From assembly GCA_009784355.1 (NCBI GenBank), contig WRBU01000021.1:1-11387 (forward strand): 11,387 nt of DNA. The letters run 5' to 3'. The position numbers and the translations under genes were made by a program. Below the pieces are notes generated by a model, which made no database searches, was not told the DNA's origin, and worked only from the letters and a program-made list of their open reading frames with translations. Numbering within the stretch: position 1 is the first letter of the stretch; every line of letters starts with the position of its first letter. The stretch comes from Defluviitaleaceae bacterium. Lineage in GTDB: Bacteria > Bacillota > Clostridia > Lachnospirales > WRAX01. Positions 6,828-11,387 of this stretch are shown here, one piece after another.

Positions 6828-7185
6828 CTACATTTGACCTAATTTGTGAGTTGAAATTATGTATAAAATCGGTGCAGGGAGATAAATGAGTATATTTAAT
6901 GCTTCGTTGCCGCCAAACAATAAATACAAAACCCAAGTCCAACATCGAAAGTCGCTTTAACAATGGTTTTTTATAATAACGATGTTGCATTAAAATACCT
7001 AGAACACCAAGAGCAATCATGTAAAGACCGTGTGCTTGCTGCAACATATGCCGCCAATACCATGGCTGCGACGCTCTTAATATAGCCCAGCGAAAGGCTA
7101 TATGGTAAGTAATTATTATGCCGAGCATGATGTAAAGTAAACTAGCTAATTTTAGCATAGTTTTGGAAACATTACTCAACGGCAT
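6828..7185 (-). pseudogene. Small multi-pass membrane protein with apparent frameshift
   Basis: I do not recognise the family. Frame 1 runs from ATG 7185 (MPLSNVSKTMLKL): hydrophobic segment LASLLYIMLGIIITYHIAF, then HGLYMIALGVLGILM, then LDLGFVFIV. Near 6905-6930 that frame turns polar (WRQRSIKYTHLSPC) and continues through the hppA terminator hairpin into the hppA stop codon, which is implausible. Skipping one base there gives FGGNEALNILIYLPAPILYI and then STHKLGQM, a credible last membrane helix and tail, stopping at TAG 6828-6830, 24 bases before the terminator. The restored protein is about 118 residues with four membrane segments. Its start overlaps the end of the CNNM gene by 14 bp with GGGAGG just upstream, so the two are probably co-translated. 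The frameshift could be a real mutation or a sequencing error. Confidence 0.65.
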
Positions 7186-8491
7186 CTTCCTCCCCACTAA
7201 ACGGTCTAATTTTTACTATTAGACTGCCAATGCGGTTACGCTCCATTTCTTCAACAATAAATGTGATAAAATTGTGAGCAATTTCCTCTTTGCCTTCGGG
7301 AATTATTCCCAAAAGCCCCATTACAAAACCGCCAATGGTGTCGTAATCTTCGGTATCAAGGGGGGTATGCTCTAATTGCTCTAAAAGCTCGTTAAAATCT
7401 TCGATACGAACACTGCCTAAAATGCGGTATTCTTCACCCTCTGTAATGCAGGTTATTTCTGTATCTTTAATTTCCTTATCCTCTAAATCATATTCATCAA
7501 AAATATCGCCCACAATCGTTTCTACAAGGTCTTCCATGGTAACAAGACCCGCTGTACCCCCGTATTCATCTGCTATGATGGCAAGCGAAACTCCTTTTTG
7601 GCGCATTTGACCCAAAAGCTCTTGAGTTGGCAAATTTTCAAGCGAAATAAAAGGCTTTCGCATAATTTTTGTAGTGTCAAAATCCTTTTTTGGTACATCA
7701 GAAAGTATAAAATCACGAAAAATAAGTATACCGACAATATTGTCAATATTTTCCTCGTATACGGGCAGGCGGGTAAATTGTTCTTTTTTAAAAATCTCTA
7801 AAACTGTGTCATAGTTAGCGTCTTGGTCAATAGCAATTATTTCCACACGCGGCACCATTATATCCCTTGCCACATTGTCCCTAAATTCAAAAAGACCATC
7901 CATCATTTTTTTCTCGTCTTCGTGAAGCACGCCTTCCTCGTAAGACATTTCGATATATGTTTCGAGCTCCTGCTCTTTTTCTGCCTGCATTTCAGCATCA
8001 TCTTTGTTGCCAAACCAAGAAAACATCCAGCCAATTACCTTGTTTAAAACGCCCGAAATTGGCGACAAAATAAACATAAGCCAAGAAGTTGGTCGTGCCA
8101 CAAAAAGGCTTATACGGGTTGGGTCTTTGGTTGCAAGCACCTTTGGCATTATGTCTCCAAAAATTATAATTACAAAGGAGGTTATTGCGGTGGCGATGGC
8201 AACAACCCTTGTTTCGTTTTCATAATTTGAAATATTGATAGCAAAAGTAGTTACGATGGCAGAAATTAAAATTGTAACCAAATTATTGCCTATCAATATA
8301 GATGATAATAGACGGTCTTTTTGGCTTGTTAGCTTATCGACAAGCTCAGCACGCTTTTTACCATCCTCTTTCATCGTGCGGATAGATAATTTAGATATTG
8401 ACGTTAAAGATGTTTCGGACATAGAAAATAAAAAGCCGAATAATAAAAGTACAGCGGCGACTATAAGCCCCGTACTGCCAGCTTCCCCCAA
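7172..8491 (-). CDS. CNNM/CorC-HlyC family membrane protein with CBS pair
   Basis: The protein is 439 residues with the standard three-part layout. The CNNM (DUF21) transmembrane domain spans about 1-160, with MSETSLTS (24-31), IGNN (67-70) and GDIMPK (112-117), which line the ion site in this family. A CBS pair spans about 206-330 (RDIMVPR...TRLPVY...GIL and ADEYGGTAGLVTMEDLVETIVGDI). The CorC/HlyC domain spans about 350-430 (GSVRIEDFNELL...TIGGFVMGLLG). Characterised members handle Mg2+ efflux or Mg2+/cobalt resistance; the old name hemolysin is misleading. The start is TTG 8491 with GAGGAG 10 nt upstream; an in-frame stop lies only two codons upstream, ruling out a longer form. It has its own promoter (8538-8566) and its 3' end overlaps the small membrane-protein gene. 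The family is certain, the ion is inferred. Confidence 0.95.
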   Translation of the reverse strand: MGEAGSTGLIVAAVLLLFGFLFSMSETSLTSISKLSIRTMKEDGKKRAELVDKLTSQKDRLLSSILIGNNLVTILISAIVTTFAINISNYENETRVVAIATAITSFVIIIFGDIMPKVLATKDPTRISLFVARPTSWLMFILSPISGVLNKVIGWMFSWFGNKDDAEMQAEKEQELETYIEMSYEEGVLHEDEKKMMDGLFEFRDNVARDIMVPRVEIIAIDQDANYDTVLEIFKKEQFTRLPVYEENIDNIVGILIFRDFILSDVPKKDFDTTKIMRKPFISLENLPTQELLGQMRQKGVSLAIIADEYGGTAGLVTMEDLVETIVGDIFDEYDLEDKEIKDTEITCITEGEEYRILGSVRIEDFNELLEQLEHTPLDTEDYDTIGGFVMGLLGIIPEGKEEIAHNFITFIVEEMERNRIGSLIVKIRPFSGEEDAVE

Positions 8492-8537
8492 GAAAAATCA
8501 ACTCCTCAAAAAATGTTTGCAAAAATGCGTGTGGAGT

Positions 8538-8566
8538 ATTATACCATACAATATACAAAAAGTAAA
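8538..8566 (-). promoter_or_regulatory. Sigma-A-type promoter of the CNNM gene
   Basis: On the minus strand, TTTACT (8561-8566), a 17-bp spacer and TATAAT (8538-8543) with TGG in front give an extended -10. It ends 46 bp upstream of the TTG start. The -35 lies inside the T-run side of the preceding operon's terminator. Confidence 0.72.
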
Positions 8567-8595
8567 GGCTTATTTTACATACAACTTGCCTTTAC
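8557..8595 (-). terminator. Intrinsic terminator of the hdrA-mvhD-SLC13 unit
   Basis: Reading leftward, GTAAAGGC (8588-8595) pairs perfectly with GCCTTTAC (8562-8569) across an 18-nt loop and is followed by TTTTT (8557-8561). The upstream arm includes the permease stop codon. The long loop lowers certainty. Confidence 0.65.
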
Positions 8596-9896
8596 AAATT
8601 AAGCACCAGCGGAAATAGAATGATTGCAAGTAAATACGCCAAAATATTAAATAGCCCGCCGAATTTTATATAGTCTATAAAACGATAGCCCGCCGACAGT
8701 GTCATTGTCATTGGAGGGGTTGAAACGGGCGTGGCGTAAGAAATGTTGCTTGCAATTACAACAGCAATAACCACCGAGCGTACATCAAAGCCCATTTGCA
8801 CGGCAATGGATATAGTGATGGGGATGAGCAATGCCGCAGTTGCAGTCGCAGACATAAAATTGCCCAAAACAACAGCGATAAGCGAAAGCCCAGCCGTAAC
8901 AAGCCATGGTGAAACATTTTCGCCCAGCAAGCTAACCATGCCTTCGGCTATCATTGTGCCGGCACCGCTTTGAGCAAGCCCAGCAGAAATACCCAAAGAA
9001 CCGCCAATAACAACTACTGTATTCCAGCTCATTGTGGAATACACACGCTTGATGGATATACAGCTGGTTGCCACGCAAATACTTGCGCCAAGCATCGCAA
9101 CAACACCAAGCGACCAAAAGTCAAGTACGAAGCCGATAATGCAAAAAACCAAAACTCCAAGGGTTATTGCTATTTTTATTGGGCTGCGCTCAACTTCTTG
9201 AACTTTTAATGCTTCATCTTCATCCGCACTCTCGCCTTCTTCGGCAGTTTTAGCAAGTATTTTACGCCCTATGGTGAGGTAATATAGAAGCAAAAGCCCA
9301 ATAATTGGCGCACCTATGATGGCTAGGTCGAAAAAACCCATGAGCTCGTGTCCGCCATCCTCTAAAAGACCTTGAGCAATAAGTTGCGGAGTAGAGCCAA
9401 CCAGCGTAAGTCCGCCAGAGGTAACGGCAGCAATACCAACCACCATAAATGTACGTTTTTTAGAAAATTTTCCATTTGAAGCCGCAACAGCCGCCGCCGC
9501 AACAGGAAGCATCATTGCCGCCGCCGCCGTGTTGCTTAAAAATGCCGCAGGGATTGTGGCAATCAAAATCAGTACCACAACAAAAAGTTTCTCATTGCCG
9601 CCCACAATGCGAATAATGCCTTTGCCCATCATTTGTGCAATGCCCGTTTCAAACAAAGCATTGCCCACTATAACCATGCCTACGATAAGAAAAACCATAT
9701 CATTAGCAAATCCGCTAAAAGCCGTAGCGGGTGTAATTACCCCAAAAATGGCAAGGGCAAGACAAGCCAAAACCGAAGTTACAGCTATTGGTATTAATTC
9801 TGTGATATAAAGCACCAGAGCACATGCGATAATTATCAAAGCGACAACAGCGGGGTCTTGCAACCACGATGCCATCTGGTCAAATATTTGTGTCAT
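8592..9896 (-). CDS. SLC13/DASS-type anion permease
   Basis: This is a cytoplasmic-membrane importer of the SLC13 (CitT/DASS) group, normally Na+-coupled uptake of di- or tricarboxylates or sulfate. The protein is 434 residues, hydrophobic throughout, with two repeats in the family pattern. The first hairpin carries LSNTAAAAMMLPVA (Ser-Asn-Thr at 121-123). The second carries FMSATATAALLIPI (349-351), where the family usually has Ser-Asn-Thr. The characteristic ATPVSTPPMTM loop is at 388-398. A charged cytoplasmic linker (AEEGESADEDEALKVQEVE, about 218-236) separates the halves. The start is ATG 9896 with AGGAGAG about 5 nt upstream. It follows the MvhD/FrhB fusion gene by 8 nt, so the two are surely co-transcribed. 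The substrate cannot be read from sequence; the neighbours suggest an organic acid used in anaerobic redox metabolism (inference). Confidence 0.9.
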   Translation of the reverse strand: MTQIFDQMASWLQDPAVVALIIIACALVLYITELIPIAVTSVLACLALAIFGVITPATAFSGFANDMVFLIVGMVIVGNALFETGIAQMMGKGIIRIVGGNEKLFVVVLILIATIPAAFLSNTAAAAMMLPVAAAAVAASNGKFSKKRTFMVVGIAAVTSGGLTLVGSTPQLIAQGLLEDGGHELMGFFDLAIIGAPIIGLLLLYYLTIGRKILAKTAEEGESADEDEALKVQEVERSPIKIAITLGVLVFCIIGFVLDFWSLGVVAMLGASICVATSCISIKRVYSTMSWNTVVVIGGSLGISAGLAQSGAGTMIAEGMVSLLGENVSPWLVTAGLSLIAVVLGNFMSATATAALLIPITISIAVQMGFDVRSVVIAVVIASNISYATPVSTPPMTMTLSAGYRFIDYIKFGGLFNILAYLLAIILFPLVLNL

Positions 9897-9904
9897 ATTC
9901 TCTC

Positions 9905-11317
9905 CTACAATTTTTGATGACCAACAGCATCGTTCGATGCATCAAAGCTGGTTAGGGGTTCTGGAGCATCAATATCAAGCCCTGCTTGAAATTCCCCGTA
10001 AAACTCATTTATATCTTTAATAAATTTGCGGTTTAAAAGATGCAGCGGTATGCCTTGAGGGCAAACACGGCTACATTCGCCGCAATCACTGCAACGCCCT
10101 GCAACATGGAAAGCACGAACAATGTGGAACATTTGCCCTTCAAAATCGGTTACATTTACTTTTGATGCAATGTCGTATTTGTCGCTTGAAAACACACATT
10201 TTTTACAGTTGCAAACAGGGCAAGTGTTGCGGCAGGCATTGCAACGAATGCATTTGTAAAGCTGTCCCTGCCAGTATTTAAAACGTTCTTCGCAGGTCAA
10301 TTTCTCTAATTGCTCAACAACATCAAAACGACCCTCCATAGGTTTTTTCTCGATTTGCTCGCCAATAAGCTCGTCATATACGGGATGGTCAACTTTTGTA
10401 CAAACCGTGCATTTTTCATATAAGCCAACTTCTTCCATTTCTTCCACGGCTACAACACCGCCGCAACCAATACCGATAATGTGCACCGCTTCACGCTTTG
10501 TTCGATGTTCTTTTAGCAGTTGGTTAAAAGAAAAACTGTCGCAAGGCTTTAAAAAAATAGCGGTTTTTGCAAAGGTTTCTTGCTTGCCGCCAAGCCACGG
10601 GGCAACCATCAAATATTTGCTCAAATTTGACGAGCAAAAGCGACTGTAGACAAGCTCATCCAACTGGGATACGGTCGTGAAAAAAGCGGGCTCTGGCATG
10701 GTTTCAAAATCGCCTTTTTTCCATGCTAAAACACGGTCAACCTCGCCGCTTTCAAGCAGCTCTTTCGCCCTTGCACGCATTTTTTCTTGTGTGTCTTTGA
10801 TTTTTGGTTCATGCGCAGTATCAATGGGCGGAAATTGGTATGGAGTGGGGTAGGTGTGGGTAACAGCCCAGTTGTCCGCTTGCCCATCTGGAACATTGCG
10901 CAAATCTACCAAACGGCTGTTTGGTCCAAGCTCATATATTTTTTGTGTAAATTCGTTCATAACAGCCGCAAATTTTGTGGCTTCTGCGGCAGAAATCCAT
11001 TCAAGGCGCATACGGTCTTTTTCTATGCCCATAAACTCCAGCAAAGAAAAAAGCAGCGTAAAACGGCGGCGGGCGTAATAATTCCCCGTGCTGTAATGAC
11101 AGTCGCCGGGATGACATCCGCAAACAATAACGCCATCCGCACCCCTGCCAAAAGCCCGCATCACAAAAATAGGGTCAACACGGCAACTACACGGAACTTT
11201 TATGATTTTAACCTCTGGCGGATAACTCAATCTGCTAGTTCCTGCTAGGTCTGCCCCAGCATAACTGCACCAATTACAAGCAAAAGCAACAATATTTGGT
11301 TTCCAATTCTCTAACAT
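9905..11317 (-). CDS. MvhD-type iron-sulfur protein fused to an FrhB/FlxB-like 4Fe-4S domain
   Basis: The protein has 470 residues in two parts. The N-terminal MvhD/FlpD domain (about 1-140) has CNWC (14-17), CSC (43-45) and CGCHPGDCHY (66-75), the cysteine set binding a [2Fe-2S] cluster that passes electrons to HdrA. The C-terminal part resembles the F420-hydrogenase/FlxB beta-type ferredoxin proteins: KPCDS (C259), GCGG (C285), CTVC (303-306), CIRCNACRNTCPVCNCKKC (356-374) and CSDCGECSRVCP (409-420). It probably relays electrons between an HdrA flavoprotein and a second dehydrogenase, in the cytoplasm, as in Flx/Hdr or MvhD-Hdr complexes. ATG 11317 is chosen for the GGAGGTGG 7-10 nt upstream and the family-typical start (MLENWKPNIVAFACNWC); codons further up belong to another frame, the hdrA end. 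It overlaps hdrA by 7 nt and precedes the SLC13 gene by 8 nt. Confidence 0.92.
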   Translation of the reverse strand: MLENWKPNIVAFACNWCSYAGADLAGTSRLSYPPEVKIIKVPCSCRVDPIFVMRAFGRGADGVIVCGCHPGDCHYSTGNYYARRRFTLLFSLLEFMGIEKDRMRLEWISAAEATKFAAVMNEFTQKIYELGPNSRLVDLRNVPDGQADNWAVTHTYPTPYQFPPIDTAHEPKIKDTQEKMRARAKELLESGEVDRVLAWKKGDFETMPEPAFFTTVSQLDELVYSRFCSSNLSKYLMVAPWLGGKQETFAKTAIFLKPCDSFSFNQLLKEHRTKREAVHIIGIGCGGVVAVEEMEEVGLYEKCTVCTKVDHPVYDELIGEQIEKKPMEGRFDVVEQLEKLTCEERFKYWQGQLYKCIRCNACRNTCPVCNCKKCVFSSDKYDIASKVNVTDFEGQMFHIVRAFHVAGRCSDCGECSRVCPQGIPLHLLNRKFIKDINEFYGEFQAGLDIDAPEPLTSFDASNDAVGHQKL

Positions 11318-11387
11318 ATCGCATCCACCTCCGCGGCTATCTGCATATTTGTAAAACCTAATAAATCCATAGCACCAGACGGACAAG
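11311..11387 (-). CDS. HdrA-like protein, last 24 residues, 5' truncated by window edge
   Basis: On the minus strand the frame TGT CCG TCT GGT GCT ATG (top base 11385) gives CPSGAMDLLGFTNM, then QIAAEVDAIC and TAG at 11313-11311. The CPSGA element followed by a hydrophobic tail is the final part of the ferredoxin domain (CxxCxxxCPxGA) at the C-terminus of heterodisulfide reductase subunit A-type flavoproteins. Its stop overlaps the ATG of the MvhD fusion gene by 7 bp, as expected for coupled subunits. Only the tail is visible, so flavin and NADH sites cannot be checked, and another 4Fe-4S protein cannot be excluded. Confidence 0.7.
   Translation of the reverse strand, partial: CPSGAMDLLGFTNMQIAAEVDAIC

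Noticed and set aside
9480..9532. GCC-type triplet repeats in the permease gene
   Set aside because: They encode alanine-rich stretches inside a conserved membrane helix region (AAAAMMLPVAAAAVAA), so they reflect protein composition, not a separate repeat element.
10787..11248. Long open frame opposite the MvhD/FrhB fusion
   Set aside because: It is antisense to a gene with many conserved cysteine motifs, has no SD or recognisable domain, and is a by-product of the sense codon pattern.
11318..11386. N-terminal extension of the MvhD fusion protein to the window edge
   Set aside because: In the neighbouring frame the same bases encode CPSGAMDLLGFTNM, the end of an HdrA-like protein, and the SD GGAGGTGG lies inside the extension just before ATG 11317.

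Overview
The window is moderately AT-rich, with Shine-Dalgarno sites close to AGGAGG, occasional TTG starts and sigma-A-like promoters with extended -10 boxes. Its gene content (CBS-regulated family II pyrophosphatase, K+-dependent membrane pyrophosphatase, HdrA/MvhD-type redox proteins) points to a strictly anaerobic Bacillota/Clostridia-type bacterium. This is inferred from gene families and signals, not from a species match.

Layout. Bases 1-1340 read rightward: the 3' end of topA (DNA topoisomerase I, three zinc fingers), then a small predicted ADP-ribosyltransferase-fold protein resembling DarT, closed by a hairpin terminator shared with a convergent leftward cupin gene (1345-1845). From a divergent promoter region the rightward block 1975-6748 follows: a soluble Mn-type pyrophosphatase with regulatory CBS/DRTGG inserts, a peptidase S51 (dipeptidase E-like) protein, and the membrane ion-pumping pyrophosphatase hppA with its own promoter. 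A strong, probably bidirectional terminator (6769-6804) separates it from the leftward genes. These are a small membrane protein that appears frameshifted, a CNNM/CorC-family protein overlapping it, an SLC13-type anion permease, a fused MvhD/FrhB-type iron-sulfur protein, and the last 24 codons of an HdrA-like gene at the right edge.

How the genes may work together. Two different PPi-consuming enzymes lie within 1 kb of each other. The soluble one carries adenine-nucleotide-sensing domains and the membrane one conserves PPi energy as an ion gradient, so the first could set how much PPi reaches the second (inference). On the right, hdrA, the mvhD/frhB fusion and the SLC13 permease are tightly coupled (7-nt overlap, then an 8-nt gap) and read as one transcription unit ending at a terminator. 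This suggests a flavin-based electron-transfer module linked to uptake of an organic anion (inference).

No tRNA, rRNA, CRISPR array, insertion sequence or phage gene was seen. The least ordinary items are the orphan DarT-like protein, the frameshifted membrane gene, the SLC13 motif change and the unexplained inverted-repeat region upstream of hppA.
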